Positions 25,501 to 34,888 of a stretch of DNA of 34,898 nucleotides are shown in pieces. The translations under genes and the position numbers were made by a program. The stretch's first letter is position 1. Each line of letters opens with the position of its first letter. The notes below the pieces were generated by a model. It was given only the letters and a program-made list of their open reading frames with translations. It made no database searches and was not told the origin of the DNA. The DNA is from Bacillota bacterium. GTDB taxonomy: Bacteria > Bacillota > Clostridia > Lachnospirales > Lachnospiraceae. Location of the stretch: assembly GCA_023399455.1 (NCBI GenBank), contig JAEWPN010000251.1, forward strand, positions 1 to 34,898, written 5' to 3'.

Positions 25501-26010
25501 CTATGCCAAAATCTCTTCTACAGATTTACCGCGTTTCTTTGCGATTTCTTCCGGAGTCTTCAATTGGCTTAATCCTGCAACTGTAGCAAGAACGGTGTTC
25601 TGCTTGTTGTTGGAGCCCAATGATTTCGTACGGATGTTCTTGATACCTGCAAGTTCGCATACGTTACGTACCGGACCTCCGGCGATAACACCGGTACCAT
25701 CCGGAGCCTTCTTCAAAAGAACGGTTGCAGAACCGAATTTCCCGAGGAAATCATGTGTAATACTATTATTTTCATCCAGTGCAACAGAAACCAGATTCTT
25801 CGTCGCATCTTCTTTTCCTTTACGGATAGCTTCAGGAATTTCAGTTGCTTTTCCAAGTCCTGCGCCTACGTGTCCGTTTCCGTCGCCTACAACAACTAAA
25901 GCAGTGAATCGGAAGTTACGACCACCTTTTACAACCTTAGTTACTCTCTTGATGGAAACTACTTTTTCATTCAATTCAAGCTGACTTGCATCAATGATTG
26001 TATGTCTCAT
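25501..26010 (-). CDS. rpsE: 30S ribosomal protein S5
   Basis: 169 residues. S5 lines the mRNA entry channel and influences fidelity. The double-stranded RNA-binding-like N domain has [30 protein letters not shown] (about 28-58); the C domain has [22 protein letters not shown]. It follows rplR after 18 nt. Confidence 0.98.
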   Translation of the reverse strand: MRHTIIDASQLELNEKVVSIKRVTKVVKGGRNFRFTALVVVGDGNGHVGAGLGKATEIPEAIRKGKEDATKNLVSVALDENNSITHDFLGKFGSATVLLKKAPDGTGVIAGGPVRNVCELAGIKNIRTKSLGSNNKQNTVLATVAGLSQLKTPEEIAKKRGKSVEEILA

Positions 26011-26028
26011 GTGATTTTCTCTCCCTTC

Positions 26029-26397
26029 CTAGAATTCTAAGCCAGCTTCTCTGGCTGCTTCAGCTAATGCTGCTACTTTTCCGTGGTATATAAAGCCGCC
26101 TCTATCAAAGACTACTGTTGTAATACCTTTTTCCAATGCTCTTTTAGCAATTAGTGTTCCTAAATATGCTGCTGCATCAACGTTATTGGTTTTCTCAAGC
26201 TCAGCCTTTACGTCTTTTTCAAGAGTGGAAGCCGCCACTAAAGTATTTCCAACTGTATCGTCGATAATTTGAGCATACATATGATTATTACTTCTGAAAA
26301 CAGATAACCGCGGCCTTCCGGCTGTGCCGCTGAAACGGTTACGAATTTTCATGTGTTTTTTTACACGAACTTTTTGTCTAGATTCTTTACTAACCAT
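26029..26397 (-). CDS. rplR: 50S ribosomal protein L18
   Basis: 122 residues from the ATG at 26397 ([15 protein letters not shown]). An ATG two codons earlier is only 3 nt from the AGGAG site and is less likely. L18 binds 5S rRNA; conserved blocks are [23 protein letters not shown] and [25 protein letters not shown]. Confidence 0.98.
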   Translation of the reverse strand: MVSKESRQKVRVKKHMKIRNRFSGTAGRPRLSVFRSNNHMYAQIIDDTVGNTLVAASTLEKDVKAELEKTNNVDAAAYLGTLIAKRALEKGITTVVFDRGGFIYHGKVAALAEAAREAGLEF

Positions 26398-26414
26398 TAT
26401 CATACTCTCCTTAT

Positions 26415-26957
26415 CTATTTCTTACCAGTCTTACCAACTTTACGTCTGATAGTTTCATCAGCATATTTGATACCCTTGCCCTTATAAGGCTCCGGTCTTC
26501 TCTTATCTCTGATTTCAGCTGCGAATTGGCCAACTTTTTCTTTATCGATTCCTTTAACAATAATGACATTCTGTCCTTCAACTACTGCTTCGATGCCTTC
26601 AGGATCATCCATCTCTACCGGATGGGAATATCCTAAAGATAAAACTAATTTCTTGCCGTTCTTTGCTGCTTTGTAACCGACACCGTTTACTTCCAGCTTT
26701 TTTTCATAGCCTGCGGTAACACCTACTACCATGTTGTTGATCAAAGTTCTCGTAAGTCCGTGGAGAGATTTCATTTTCTTCAAATCGTTAGGTCTCGTTA
26801 CAACGATTTCAGCACCCTCCTTTTTAATTTCCATTTCAGACGGAAGCACTCTTTCAAGTGTTCCCTTGGGACCTTTTACAGTCACTTTATTATTTTCTGC
26901 GATATCCACAGCTACGCCTGCCGGAACCGCGATTGGCATTCTTCCTATACGTGACAT
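26415..26957 (-). CDS. rplF: 50S ribosomal protein L6
   Basis: 180 residues, two repeated RNA-binding domains. It starts [18 protein letters not shown] and ends with [16 protein letters not shown] near the factor-binding site of the large subunit. It follows rpsH after 58 nt that contain a perfect 8-bp hairpin. Confidence 0.98.
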   Translation of the reverse strand: MSRIGRMPIAVPAGVAVDIAENNKVTVKGPKGTLERVLPSEMEIKKEGAEIVVTRPNDLKKMKSLHGLTRTLINNMVVGVTAGYEKKLEVNGVGYKAAKNGKKLVLSLGYSHPVEMDDPEGIEAVVEGQNVIIVKGIDKEKVGQFAAEIRDKRRPEPYKGKGIKYADETIRRKVGKTGKK

Positions 26958-26995
26958 GCCCGTACCTCCTATTATTGTCTTGTTTCAATGTTCCT

Positions 26996-27014
26996 AACTT
27001 CGCTTTGCGAAGTT
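26996..27014 (-). promoter_or_regulatory. perfect hairpin right after the rpsH stop codon
   Basis: AACTTCGC-TTT-GCGAAGTT, an 8-bp perfect stem with a 3-nt loop, starts 2 nt after the rpsH stop codon and ends about 40 nt before rplF. It has no U-tract, so read-through is expected; RNA processing or stability control is possible. Confidence 0.65.
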
Positions 27015-27015
27015 T

Positions 27016-27417
27016 TTACCACACGAATGCTAAAACTTCTCCGCCTACCTGAAGCTCTCTCGCTTTTTTATCGGTTATTACGCCTTGATTTGTGGAAATG
27101 ATAGCGATACCAAGTCCTCCAAGAACTTTAGGAAGCTCTTGCTTGTTGGCATATACACGAAGACCCGGCTTAGAGATTCTCTTAATGCCTGCGATGATCT
27201 TTTCGTTTTTGTCAGCGCCGTATTTTAGTGCAATACGGATTGTTTTGAAGTTTCCATCCTCGATTATATCAAATTTCTTAATGTAGCCTTCCTCTAAAAG
27301 AATCTGCGCAATAGCTAATTTCATCTTAGAAGACGGAACATCTACCGTATCATGTTTTGCAGTATTTGCATTGCGAACTCTCGTAAGCATATCTGCAATA
27401 GGATCACTCATCGTCAT
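27016..27417 (-). CDS. rpsH: 30S ribosomal protein S8
   Basis: 133 residues. The start at 27417 ([17 protein letters not shown]) is favoured by AGGAGG 8 nt upstream. The C-terminal end [26 protein letters not shown] is diagnostic. S8 binds the central domain of 16S rRNA, and in some bacteria represses the spc operon at rplE. Confidence 0.98.
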   Translation of the reverse strand: MTMSDPIADMLTRVRNANTAKHDTVDVPSSKMKLAIAQILLEEGYIKKFDIIEDGNFKTIRIALKYGADKNEKIIAGIKRISKPGLRVYANKQELPKVLGGLGIAIISTNQGVITDKKARELQVGGEVLAFVW

Positions 27418-27433
27418 TTAGTTTGCCTCCTTT

Positions 27434-27619
27434 TTACCAGCTTGCTTTTTTCACGCCCGGGATTTGTCCCTTGTATGCTAATTCACGGAAGCAAATTCTG
27501 CAAATTCCGTATTTTCTCAAATAAGCATGTGGACGACCACAAATTTTGCAGCGATTGTATTCTCTCGTGGAGAATTTAGGCTTACGCTGCTGTTTAATCT
27601 TCATTGCTGTCTTAGCCAT
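27434..27619 (-). CDS. rpsZ: 30S ribosomal protein S14, zinc-binding type Z
   Basis: 61 residues, the short type typical of Firmicutes. Zinc ligands C24, C27, C40 and C43 lie in [20 protein letters not shown]. It lies between rplE and rpsH with 13-16 nt spacers. Confidence 0.97.
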   Translation of the reverse strand: MAKTAMKIKQQRKPKFSTREYNRCKICGRPHAYLRKYGICRICFRELAYKGQIPGVKKASW

Positions 27620-27632
27620 GAATTTACCTCCT

Positions 27633-28172
27633 CTATTTTGCGAATGGCATGTTGAATAATGTTAATAATTCACGGGATTCTTCATCTGTCTTTGCCGTTG
27701 TAACAAAGATAATATCCATACCTCTTACTTTATCCACCTTATCATATTCGATTTCGGGGAAAATAAGCTGCTCTTTAATACCGAGCGCATAGTTGCCGCG
27801 TCCGTCAAATGCGTTAGAACTAACGCCTCTGAAGTCACGTACACGAGGTAATGCGAGGTTTACCAAACGATCGAGGAATTCATACATTTTCTCACCGCGA
27901 AGTGTAACTTTGCATCCGATAGGCATTCCTTCTCTGATTTTGAAGTTAGCAATAGAATTTTTTGCTTTTGTAAGGACCGCCTTCTGACCTGTAACCGTCT
28001 CAAGATCCTTTACAGCAGATTCCAAAATCTTCGCATTCTCTTTCGCTTCGCCTACGCCCATGTTGATAACGATCTTATCGAGCTTCGGCACTTCCATAAT
28101 GTTTTTATATCCAAACTTTTTGACCATAGCGTCTACGATCTCATTTTTATACATTTCTTTAAGTCTGCTCAC
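27633..28172 (-). CDS. rplE: 50S ribosomal protein L5
   Basis: 179 residues, starting [24 protein letters not shown]. It has the conserved [33 protein letters not shown] region (about 60-90) and the [22 protein letters not shown] segment. L5 contacts 5S rRNA and P-site tRNA. It follows rplX after 24 nt. Confidence 0.98.
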   Translation of the reverse strand: MSRLKEMYKNEIVDAMVKKFGYKNIMEVPKLDKIVINMGVGEAKENAKILESAVKDLETVTGQKAVLTKAKNSIANFKIREGMPIGCKVTLRGEKMYEFLDRLVNLALPRVRDFRGVSSNAFDGRGNYALGIKEQLIFPEIEYDKVDKVRGMDIIFVTTAKTDEESRELLTLFNMPFAK

Positions 28173-28196
28173 GCGTCTAGACCTCCTTCCTTAGAA

Positions 28197-28529
28197 TTAA
28201 TCAATAACTTCGCCCGTTGATTTAGCTACGCGAACCGCTTTGGTCTTGCCCGGACGCTTATCATCTGCTGTTCTCCGGATACCAATTCTGGTAGGCTTGC
28301 CTTTGTGTACATACATTACATTAGATAAATCAATAGCTGCTTCCTTCTGAACGATTCCGCCGTTCTGATTGTTTGCAGAGGGTTTCGTATGCTTTGTGAT
28401 CATATTCACGCCTTCTACTAACACTTTGCCGTTCTTTGCATCTACTAAAACGACCTTTCCTTCTTTACCATTGTCTTTACCGGCGATTACTTTTACAGTA
28501 TCGCCTTTTTTAATTTTCACTGTTGACAT
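28197..28529 (-). CDS. rplX: 50S ribosomal protein L24
   Basis: 110 residues with a KOW motif at the N terminus (KKGDTVKVIAGKDNGKEGKVV) and the VEGVNMITKHTKPS-like rRNA-binding strand. L24 initiates large-subunit assembly at the tunnel exit. It lies between rplN and rplE. Confidence 0.98.
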   Translation of the reverse strand: MSTVKIKKGDTVKVIAGKDNGKEGKVVLVDAKNGKVLVEGVNMITKHTKPSANNQNGGIVQKEAAIDLSNVMYVHKGKPTRIGIRRTADDKRPGKTKAVRVAKSTGEVID

Positions 28530-28540
28530 TAAGACACCTC

Positions 28541-28909
28541 CTATAATACTTCAGGAGCCAAAGAAACGATTTTCATAAACTGTTTCTCACGAAGCTCTCT
28601 TGCTACTGGTCCAAAAATACGGGTTCCTCTCGGAGTCTTGTCATCTTTGATAATAACAGCAGCGTTCTCGTCAAATTTAATATAAGAACCGTCTTTACGA
28701 CGAGCGCCTTTTACAGTACGAACAACTACAGCCTTTACCACATCACCTTTTTTCACAACGCCACCGGGTGTTGCATCTTTTACGCTGGCAACGATGATAT
28801 CGCCGATATTCGCATATCTTCTTGTGGATCCGCCCATAACTCTGATACAAAGAAGTTCTTTTGCACCTGTATTATCAGCAACCCTAAGTCTGCTTTCTTG
28901 CTGAATCAT
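28541..28909 (-). CDS. rplN: 50S ribosomal protein L14
   Basis: 122 residues, the exact usual length. It starts [19 protein letters not shown] and ends [17 protein letters not shown]; [18 protein letters not shown] and [15 protein letters not shown] are diagnostic. L14 is at the subunit interface and binds RsfS. It follows rpsQ after 51 nt with a small stem-loop. Confidence 0.98.
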   Translation of the reverse strand: MIQQESRLRVADNTGAKELLCIRVMGGSTRRYANIGDIIVASVKDATPGGVVKKGDVVKAVVVRTVKGARRKDGSYIKFDENAAVIIKDDKTPRGTRIFGPVARELREKQFMKIVSLAPEVL

Positions 28910-28940
28910 GCTAATTCTCCTTCCAAAACTATTACCACAC

Positions 28941-28954
28941 TTCGCCGCAGCGAA
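28941..28954 (-). promoter_or_regulatory. small stem-loop after the rpsQ stop codon
   Basis: TTCGC-CGCA-GCGAA, a 5-bp stem, starts about 6 nt after the rpsQ stop codon. It shares the TTCGC/GCGAA arms with the rpsH-rplF hairpin. There is no U-tract. Confidence 0.45.
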
Positions 28955-28960
28955 ATTGTT

Positions 28961-29215
28961 CTATTTTGCTCTTTCGATAATTTCCACAAGTCTCCATCTT
29001 TTGTCCTTTGACAACGGTCTCGTTTCCATTACTTTTACTGTGTCGCCGATGTTGCATTCGTTATTCTCATCGTGCGCTTTCAATTTATAAGTTCTCTTTA
29101 CGATCTTGTTATAAAGAGGGTGCTTTACATGGTCTTCTATAGCAACAACAATTGTTTTTTCCATTTTGTTACTGGTAACCTTGCCAGTACGTGTTTTCCT
29201 AAGATTTCTTTCCAC
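28961..29215 (-). CDS. rpsQ: 30S ribosomal protein S17
   Basis: 84 residues, starting [24 protein letters not shown], with the OB-fold pattern [21 protein letters not shown] and [26 protein letters not shown]17 is a primary 16S rRNA binder. It follows rpmC after 37 nt. Confidence 0.98.
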   Translation of the reverse strand: MERNLRKTRTGKVTSNKMEKTIVVAIEDHVKHPLYNKIVKRTYKLKAHDENNECNIGDTVKVMETRPLSKDKRWRLVEIIERAK

Positions 29216-29252
29216 GATTGATTCTCCTTTCTAATCTGTCAGCCAACTCATA

Positions 29253-29462
29253 TTACTTCGCAGCTTTTCCCTTCTGTGTGATAACAGTCTGAATTCTGGC
29301 AATATTCTTTCTCACTTCTTTGATTCTAGCTGTGTTGTCTAACTGATTTGTTGCGTTCTGGAATCTCAAATTGAAAAGTTCTTTTTTAGCAGCTACTAAT
29401 TCCTGTGCTAAATCTGTAGCTGATTTTGTATTTAAATCTTCTACATACTTATTGGTTTTCAT
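29253..29462 (-). CDS. rpmC: 50S ribosomal protein L29
   Basis: 69 residues from the ATG at 29462 ([18 protein letters not shown]), which has an AAGGCGGTG site inside the end of rplP and overlaps it by 14 nt. A start at 29531 would lie deep in rplP and is rejected. The two-helix hairpin with [21 protein letters not shown] is typical. It sits at the tunnel exit near L23. Confidence 0.97.
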   Translation of the reverse strand: MKTNKYVEDLNTKSATDLAQELVAAKKELFNLRFQNATNQLDNTARIKEVRKNIARIQTVITQKGKAAK

Positions 29463-29889
29463 TTGATACACCGCCTTCCAAGTCTGCTTTAGAAACAATT
29501 TTACATCTACATGGAAGCTTATGTGTTGCAAGACGTAATGCTTCTTTTGCTACATCTTCGGATACACCGGAGATTTCAAACATTACACGTCCGGGCTTAA
29601 CAACCGCTACCCAGTATTCCAGGGAACCTTTACCGGAACCCATACGTGTTTCTGCTGGTTTCGCTGTTACTGGCTTATCGGGGAAAATCTTGATCCAAAC
29701 CTTACCGCCACGTTTGATGTGACGGGTCATAGCGACACGGGCCGCTTCGATCTGGTTAGATTTAATCCAACATGGATCTAATGCTACGATACCATACTCA
29801 CCGTAAGTGATCTTGTTACCGCGGGTTGCTTTTCCTGCCATGGAACCACGGAACTGTTTACGACGTTTTACTCTTTTAGGCATTAACAT
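29449..29889 (-). CDS. rplP: 50S ribosomal protein L16
   Basis: 146 residues. The start at 29889 ([19 protein letters not shown]) overlaps the rpsC stop as TAATG, and MLxPKR is the conserved L16 start, so it is preferred over the ATG two codons later. Conserved: [30 protein letters not shown]16 contacts the A-site tRNA elbow. Confidence 0.98.
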   Translation of the reverse strand: MLMPKRVKRRKQFRGSMAGKATRGNKITYGEYGIVALDPCWIKSNQIEAARVAMTRHIKRGGKVWIKIFPDKPVTAKPAETRMGSGKGSLEYWVAVVKPGRVMFEISGVSEDVAKEALRLATHKLPCRCKIVSKADLEGGVSNENQ

Positions 29890-30566
29890 TATTTATCGCT
29901 CCCTTCCTCCGAAGATACCTTTTCTTCGTTTTTGTTCTTAGTAGGAAGTACCTCACCTTTGTAAATCCATACTTTAACACCAACTTTACCATAAGTTGTA
30001 TCAGCTTCTGCAAAGCCGTAATCGATGTCTGCTCTCAAAGTCTGAAGCGGAATAGTTCCTTCGCTGTAGAACTCCGTACGAGCCATATCCGCACCGCCGA
30101 GACGTCCTGAACAAGAGGTCTTGATTCCAAGCGCTCCTGATTTCATGGTTCTTCCCATGCAGGATTTCATTGCACGTCTGAAGGATACACGGTTCTCAAG
30201 CTGCTGCGCGATGTTCTCCGCAACAAGCTGTGCATCTTTGTCGGGTCTCTTGATTTCTTTAATGTCTACTAAAACTTTCTTATTTGTCAGCTTGGCAAGC
30301 TCTTGTTTGGTTATTTCGATTTCTGCACCGCCTTTACCGATAACAACGCCCGGTTTTGCAGTATAAATAATAACCTTTACTCGGTCGGATGCTCTTTCGA
30401 TTTCAATCTTGGAGATTCCGGCACTGTATAATTTCTTTTTAAGGAATTTTCTGATGTTGTAATCTTCCACTAAGAAATCTGAAAATTCAGCATCAGCATA
30501 CCATTTGGAATCCCATTCTTTTATAATGCCGACTCTTAAGCCGTGAGGATTAACTTTCTGTCCCAT
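29889..30566 (-). CDS. rpsC: 30S ribosomal protein S3
   Basis: 225 residues, starting [27 protein letters not shown] domain lies around 40-110 with the motif [11 protein letters not shown], and the C domain has [19 protein letters not shown] and [13 protein letters not shown] sequences. S3 forms the mRNA entry helicase site with S4 and S5. It is translationally coupled to rplP. Confidence 0.98.
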   Translation of the reverse strand: MGQKVNPHGLRVGIIKEWDSKWYADAEFSDFLVEDYNIRKFLKKKLYSAGISKIEIERASDRVKVIIYTAKPGVVIGKGGAEIEITKQELAKLTNKKVLVDIKEIKRPDKDAQLVAENIAQQLENRVSFRRAMKSCMGRTMKSGALGIKTSCSGRLGGADMARTEFYSEGTIPLQTLRADIDYGFAEADTTYGKVGVKVWIYKGEVLPTKNKNEEKVSSEEGSDK

Positions 30567-30578
30567 GTTTACTCCTTT

Positions 30579-30983
30579 CTACTTTGCATCGAGCACAACA
30601 GTGATGTGGCTCATTCTCTTTTCGATTCTGTAAGCTCTTCCCTGTGCTCTCGGTTTTACTCTTTTCATTGTAGGACCTTTATTAGCGAAGCATTCTGCCA
30701 CATAAAGATTCTCCGGATTCGGGTATTTTGTCGGATCCTGACTGTGCTTATACTCAGCATTAGCGATAGCTGATTCCAATAATTTCTTAACAACGCCTGA
30801 AGCATATCTGGGATTGTATTCCAAAACAGCGAGCGCCGTGTTCACATCTTTGCCTCTGATAGCATCGAGTACGAAACATGCTTTCTGAACAGAGATTCTA
30901 GCGTAAGATAACTTAGCTGAAGGTCTGATATCTTTCTGCGCATTTCTCTCTCTTTTAATTTGGGATCTATGTCCTTTTGCCAT
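30579..30983 (-). CDS. rplV: 50S ribosomal protein L22
   Basis: 134 residues, with about 20 extra basic residues at the N terminus (MAKGHRSQIKRERNAQK) before the usual start of the fold (SAKLSYARISVQKA). The tunnel-lining hairpin region is near FANKGPTMKRVKPRAQGRAYRIEKR. It follows rpsS after 16 nt. The N-terminal extension is modest and probably lineage-specific. Confidence 0.98.
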   Translation of the reverse strand: MAKGHRSQIKRERNAQKDIRPSAKLSYARISVQKACFVLDAIRGKDVNTALAVLEYNPRYASGVVKKLLESAIANAEYKHSQDPTKYPNPENLYVAECFANKGPTMKRVKPRAQGRAYRIEKRMSHITVVLDAK

Positions 30984-30999
30984 GGATATTACCTCCTTC

Positions 31000-31281
31000 T
31001 TATCTTACTCTTGATTTCTTTTCGTCCTTACCGTGACCTCTATAGGTTCTGGTAGCAACAAACTCACCGAGCTTGTGGCCAACCATATCTTCCGTTACAT
31101 ATACGGGAACATGCTTTCTTCCGTCATGAACTGCAATTGTATGTCCCACAAATGAAGGGAAAATTGTAGAACGACGAGACCAAGTCTTAACAACTTGTTT
31201 TTGTCCTGCTGCATTCATAGCATCTACTTTTCTCAGTAAACTCTCGTCTGCAAATGGTCCCTTTTTAAGTGATCTAGCCAT
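31000..31281 (-). CDS. rpsS: 30S ribosomal protein S19
   Basis: 93 residues, starting [19 protein letters not shown]. Conserved: [44 protein letters not shown]19 is in the head with S13. It lies between rplB and rplV. Confidence 0.98.
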   Translation of the reverse strand: MARSLKKGPFADESLLRKVDAMNAAGQKQVVKTWSRRSTIFPSFVGHTIAVHDGRKHVPVYVTEDMVGHKLGEFVATRTYRGHGKDEKKSRVR

Positions 31282-31321
31282 TATTCTTCCTCCTTATTTT
31301 AACGGCATAAAGTAGTCATCA

Positions 31322-32164
31322 TTACTTTATGCTCCTGCCATCTCTTCTTCTTACAATCAGCTTGTTGGATGCTTTTTTCTTCTTACGCGTCTTTAAGCCG
31401 AGTGCAGGTTTGCCCCAAGGTGTAGACGGTCCCGGACGTCCGATACCGGTCTTACCTTCACCACCACCGTGCGGATGGTCGTTAGGGTTCATAACAGAAC
31501 CGCGGACCGTAGGGCGGATACCCATGTTACGCTTACGTCCTGCTTTACCGATATTAATAAGGCTATGGTCAACATTTCCTACAACACCAACGGTCGCTCT
31601 GCAGTTAATCGGCACCATTCTCATTTCGCCTGAAGGAAGACGCAGTGTTGCATATTTGCCTTCTTTTGCCATTAACTGTGCGCTGTTTCCGGCAGAACGA
31701 ACGAGCTGTCCGCCTTTGCCCGGATATAACTCGATGTTGTGAATCTGAGTACCGACAGGAATTTCAGATAACGGCAGGCAATTACCTACTCTTACCTCGG
31801 CCTGAGCACCGTTCATTACGGTCATGCCGTCCGTCAATCCTTCAGGAGCGATGATATACGCCTTTTCGCCGTCTGCATAGCTGATGAGCGCGATATTTGC
31901 CGTTCTGTTAGGATCATATTCGATACCTACAACCGTTGCGGGAATACCATCTTTATTTCTCTTGAAGTCGATAATTCTGTATTTTCTTCTGGAACCACCA
32001 CCATGGTGTCTTACTGTGATTTTACCTTGATTGTTACGTCCTGCATTCTTTTTCAAAGAAACACAAAGAGACTTTTCAGGAGTTGTCTTTGTAATCTCAG
32101 CGAAATCAGAGCCGGTCATATTTCTTCTGGAAGGTGTATATGGGTTGTATGTCTTAATTCCCAT
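31322..32164 (-). CDS. rplB: 50S ribosomal protein L2
   Basis: 280 residues from the ATG at 32164 ([18 protein letters not shown]), which has an AAAGGAGAA site. An in-frame ATG 81 nt upstream has no site or similarity and is rejected. Conserved peptidyl-transferase-proximal region [29 protein letters not shown] at about 220-248 with the key histidine in HPHGGG. L2 joins the subunits and is needed for peptide bond formation. Confidence 0.98.
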   Translation of the reverse strand: MGIKTYNPYTPSRRNMTGSDFAEITKTTPEKSLCVSLKKNAGRNNQGKITVRHHGGGSRRKYRIIDFKRNKDGIPATVVGIEYDPNRTANIALISYADGEKAYIIAPEGLTDGMTVMNGAQAEVRVGNCLPLSEIPVGTQIHNIELYPGKGGQLVRSAGNSAQLMAKEGKYATLRLPSGEMRMVPINCRATVGVVGNVDHSLINIGKAGRKRNMGIRPTVRGSVMNPNDHPHGGGEGKTGIGRPGPSTPWGKPALGLKTRKKKKASNKLIVRRRDGRSIK

Positions 32165-32390
32165 GATTTTTTCTCCTTTACTAATGAGTCGCGCGGTAGG
32201 CTGAGCATGGACGGCGCATGTCTGGCGGCTGAATTCAGCACCCATACCGGACTCTCCTGCGGCGTTCGTGCGAGTAACGCGGTGTGGGAACTAACGGGTT
32301 CCCAAATGCCTATCGCATACTTTTAACGTTACTTCTTCGATTTAATGTTACTTGTATTATTTCTTCAAAAACTATCAGAAAACTTTATTC
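32165..32390 (-). other. rplW-rplB spacer with stem-loop
   Basis: 226 nt without a gene, long for this operon. It contains a perfect 7-bp stem TGGGAAC/GTTCCCA with a 6-nt loop (32285-32304) and a GC-rich half next to rplB. It has no U-tract. The function is unknown; it may be a processing or regulatory spacer. Confidence 0.5.
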
Positions 32391-32690
32391 TTAAAGTCCT
32401 GCGAAGATTTCGATATCTTTGCTGTCTTCCGTTAACTGAACGATCGCTTTCTTCACTTTAGAAGTTTTTCCGTAAGTGTTTCCGCGTCTTTTCGTCTTTC
32501 CATCCAAATTCATGGTGTTAACTTTCTTAACCTTTGTTCCTTCGAACATTTTCTCAACAGCTTCTTTAATCTGTGTCTTGTTCGCTTCTGTATGAACCAA
32601 AAACGTGTATTTCTTTTCGCTCATACCAGCCATACTCTTCTCGGTTACAACCGGTTTGAGGATTACATCATAATATTGAATCGCTGCCAT
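32391..32690 (-). CDS. rplW: 50S ribosomal protein L23
   Basis: 99 residues, starting [20 protein letters not shown]; typical [35 protein letters not shown]23 is the docking site for trigger factor and SRP at the tunnel exit. Its start overlaps the rplD stop as TAATG. Confidence 0.98.
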   Translation of the reverse strand: MAAIQYYDVILKPVVTEKSMAGMSEKKYTFLVHTEANKTQIKEAVEKMFEGTKVKKVNTMNLDGKTKRRGNTYGKTSKVKKAIVQLTEDSKDIEIFAGL

Positions 32691-33346
32691 TATGCGTACA
32701 CCTCCTCAATGTTAGCTACCGCTTCTTTTGTAAGAACAACGGTACCATATTTCATAATGTCATAAACATTAATCGTGCTCAGAACATCTTTGATTTCTCC
32801 TGCTTTGTCGATTGCTACATAAGAGGTCGCAACAGCAGGGATGTTTCTTGCCGAACAGATTACGTTATTATCAATTGTTCCAGTAATCACTAAAGCTTTG
32901 CTTACGCCCAAGTTATCGAGAACTTTTTTGAACTCTTTCGTCTTGATTCCGTCCAGTTTCAGTTCATCTACAACAATCAATTTGTTGCCTTCTACTCTGC
33001 TCGTAAGCGCAGACTTGAGTGCCGCCTGCTTCTCTTTCTTGTTCATCTTGAAAGAATAGTCTCTCGGAACGGGTGCGAACACTACGCCGCCTCCGGTCCA
33101 CTGGGGAGATCTTGTGGAACCTTGTCTTGCATGACCCGTTCCCTTCTGTCTCCAAGGTTTTCTTCCGCCGCCGGAAACTTCTGCACGTGTCTTTGCTTTC
33201 TGTGTTCCCTGACGATTATTTGCAAGCTGTTGTACGACTGCCATGTGTACCAGATGTTCATTGACCTGAACGCCGAATACCGCATCGTTTAAGTCGATTT
33301 TACCAACTTCTTTGCCTTCCATATTATAAACAGATACGTTTGCCAT
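32690..33346 (-). CDS. rplD: 50S ribosomal protein L4
   Basis: 218 residues from the ATG at 33346 ([19 protein letters not shown]), with AAAGGAGGA upstream; a start 42 nt earlier is inside the rplC-rplD gap and overlaps rplC. The tunnel loop is visible: [32 protein letters not shown] (about 50-81). L4 represses the S10 operon in gamma-proteobacteria; whether it acts on the leader at 34573-34853 is open. Confidence 0.98.
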   Translation of the reverse strand: MANVSVYNMEGKEVGKIDLNDAVFGVQVNEHLVHMAVVQQLANNRQGTQKAKTRAEVSGGGRKPWRQKGTGHARQGSTRSPQWTGGGVVFAPVPRDYSFKMNKKEKQAALKSALTSRVEGNKLIVVDELKLDGIKTKEFKKVLDNLGVSKALVITGTIDNNVICSARNIPAVATSYVAIDKAGEIKDVLSTINVYDIMKYGTVVLTKEAVANIEEVYA

Positions 33347-33377
33347 CTGAATGGTCCTCCTTTCACCCGTTTCAGGC

Positions 33378-34061
33378 TTATGCTTCAACCTTAACGGTTT
33401 CTTTTATTGTCACTAAAGCTTTCTTAGGTCCCGGAACTGCACCTTTTACTAAAAGCAGGTTCTTGTCTGCATCTACTCTTACTATCTCAAGATTCTGAAC
33501 CGTAACTCTTACGCAGCCCATGTGTCCGGGCATTCCTTTTCCTTTGAACACGCGGCTCGGAGAAGAACATGCGCCGTTGGAACCCTGGTGACGATGGAAT
33601 TTGGAACCATGTGTCATAGGTCCTCTGTGCTGTCCGTGTCTCTTGATCGCACCCTGGAAGCCTTTACCTTTTGAGATTGCAGATGTATCTACTTTATCTC
33701 CTATCGCAAAAATGTCCGCTTTGATTTCGTTGCCGAGTGCGTATTCCTCAGAATTCTCGAACTTGAATTCTCTCACATATCTCTTACCGGGTACGCCAGC
33801 CTTGTCAAAGTGACCTTTCATCGCTTTATTCACGCCATGTCTGTGAACCACTTCTTTTTTGCCGCTCTTGTCTTTGTTAACAATTTTTTCTTTCTTGTCA
33901 GCAAAGCCAACCTGTACTGCTTTGTAACCATCGTTCTCTTCTGTCTTGATCTGTGTTACAACGCAAGGTCCTGCCTGAAGTACCGTTACCGGAATCAGGG
34001 AACCGTTCTCATCGAAGATTTGAGTCATTCCGACTTTCGTAGCCAAAATAGCTTTTTTCAT
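33378..34061 (-). CDS. rplC: 50S ribosomal protein L3
   Basis: 227 residues, about 15 more than common. It starts [20 protein letters not shown]. Conserved: [33 protein letters not shown] and [18 protein letters not shown] lysine-rich stretch ([21 protein letters not shown]) at about 55-75 accounts for the extra length. It lies after a 193-nt spacer from rpsJ. Confidence 0.98.
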   Translation of the reverse strand: MKKAILATKVGMTQIFDENGSLIPVTVLQAGPCVVTQIKTEENDGYKAVQVGFADKKEKIVNKDKSGKKEVVHRHGVNKAMKGHFDKAGVPGKRYVREFKFENSEEYALGNEIKADIFAIGDKVDTSAISKGKGFQGAIKRHGQHRGPMTHGSKFHRHQGSNGACSSPSRVFKGKGMPGHMGCVRVTVQNLEIVRVDADKNLLLVKGAVPGPKKALVTIKETVKVEA

Positions 34062-34254
34062 TTCTTTACCTCCTGTTTATAACTGTCCAGTGCCTTCACA
34101 GTTATCGCTTCGCGATGCGCACAAAATATGCGGAAAGCGCATATTTGGCGCTATGTTTTGGCCTTGAAAGTTACATTTTATTCTACAGCGGCCTAGTTCC
34201 TTATCGAAACTTTGCATACTAGTAGGGGTCTTATTTGTCTGCTTGCGATGAAAA
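34062..34254 (-). promoter_or_regulatory. rpsJ-rplC spacer with stem-loops
   Basis: 193 nt without a gene. Two clear stems: AAATATGCG/CGCATATTT, 9 bp with a 5-nt loop, flanked by a further GCGC/GCGC helix (34117-34151), and ATCGC-TTC-GCGAT (34104-34116). No U-tract follows. A regulatory or processing role is possible. Confidence 0.5.
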
Positions 34255-34572
34255 TTATTTGTTTTTCATCTTGATGTCAATATATACACCAGCCGGCATC
34301 TCGAGTCTCTGCAGCGCATCAACTGTCTTGGGTGTCGGGGTAATGATATCGATCAGTCTCTTGTGAGTTCTTTGTTCGAACTGCTCTCTGGAATCCTTGT
34401 ACTTGTGAACCGCTCTAAGAATAGTAACTACTTCCTTTTTGGTGGGAAGGGGTACCGGTCCGCTTACCTGTGATCCGTTTTTCTTAACTGTTTCAATGAT
34501 TTTTTTGGCAGATGCATCAACCAGGTGATGATCGTAAGCTTTTAATGTGATTCTCATTACTTGACTTGCCAT
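34255..34572 (-). CDS. rpsJ: 30S ribosomal protein S10
   Basis: 105 residues, starting [25 protein letters not shown] and containing [40 protein letters not shown]10 is in the head and also partners NusB in antitermination. It is the first gene of the superoperon, with an AAGGAGG site and an AT-rich gap before the ATG. Confidence 0.98.
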   Translation of the reverse strand: MASQVMRITLKAYDHHLVDASAKKIIETVKKNGSQVSGPVPLPTKKEVVTILRAVHKYKDSREQFEQRTHKRLIDIITPTPKTVDALQRLEMPAGVYIDIKMKNK

Positions 34573-34853
34573 AAAAAAAGTCGCCTCCTTTTCGCACTTT
34601 TTAATTTAAGTACGACAAGCGGTGACTGTACACTCTCCCGTGTGTGTCCTAAAGTTTCTCACTCATCGGACTATCTCACACGTCGTTTCCACGTTGCTGT
34701 CAGAAGATTATCTTCTACGTAGACCATATTATCTGTACAGTGACTTGTCGTCAGTTTCCTAAGCCGCTTATATCCGGCTCTCTTGACATTCGCTCCACGG
34801 AAAACCTGCCTTTCGGCAGCAACCTCACGCTTCATTGCTATCATGCCACAGCA
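34573..34853 (-). ncRNA. structured 5' leader of the S10 superoperon mRNA
   Basis: About 280 nt between the predicted start of transcription and rpsJ. In the transcript direction I see CTGCC-GAAA-GGCAG, a GNRA tetraloop hairpin (34819-34806). Next is AGCCG/CGGCT with an 8-nt loop (34779-34762). A long-range helix of two 8-bp segments follows (34751-34744 with 34619-34612, and 34741-34734 with 34632-34625), separated by a small asymmetric internal loop. It encloses about 100 nt containing AGAAGA-TAA-TCTTCT (34716-34702). No terminator is obvious. This looks like a ribosomal protein or growth-control leader. A 65-codon frame here starts upstream of the predicted transcript. Confidence 0.6.
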
Positions 34854-34859
34854 ATAAGT

Positions 34860-34888
34860 AGTATACATGATGTTTCCTCATGTTTCAA
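34860..34888 (-). promoter_or_regulatory. promoter of the S10 superoperon
   Basis: Minus-strand TTGAAA (34888-34883), 17-bp spacer, TATACT (34865-34860). Five of six bases match in each element. Further promoters may lie upstream, outside the window. Confidence 0.75.

Noticed and set aside
34671..34868. 65-codon open frame upstream of rpsJ on the minus strand
   Set aside because: Its first ATG overlaps the predicted -10 element, so it would not be in the transcript; it has no ribosome binding site, and the stretch is better explained by leader RNA structure.
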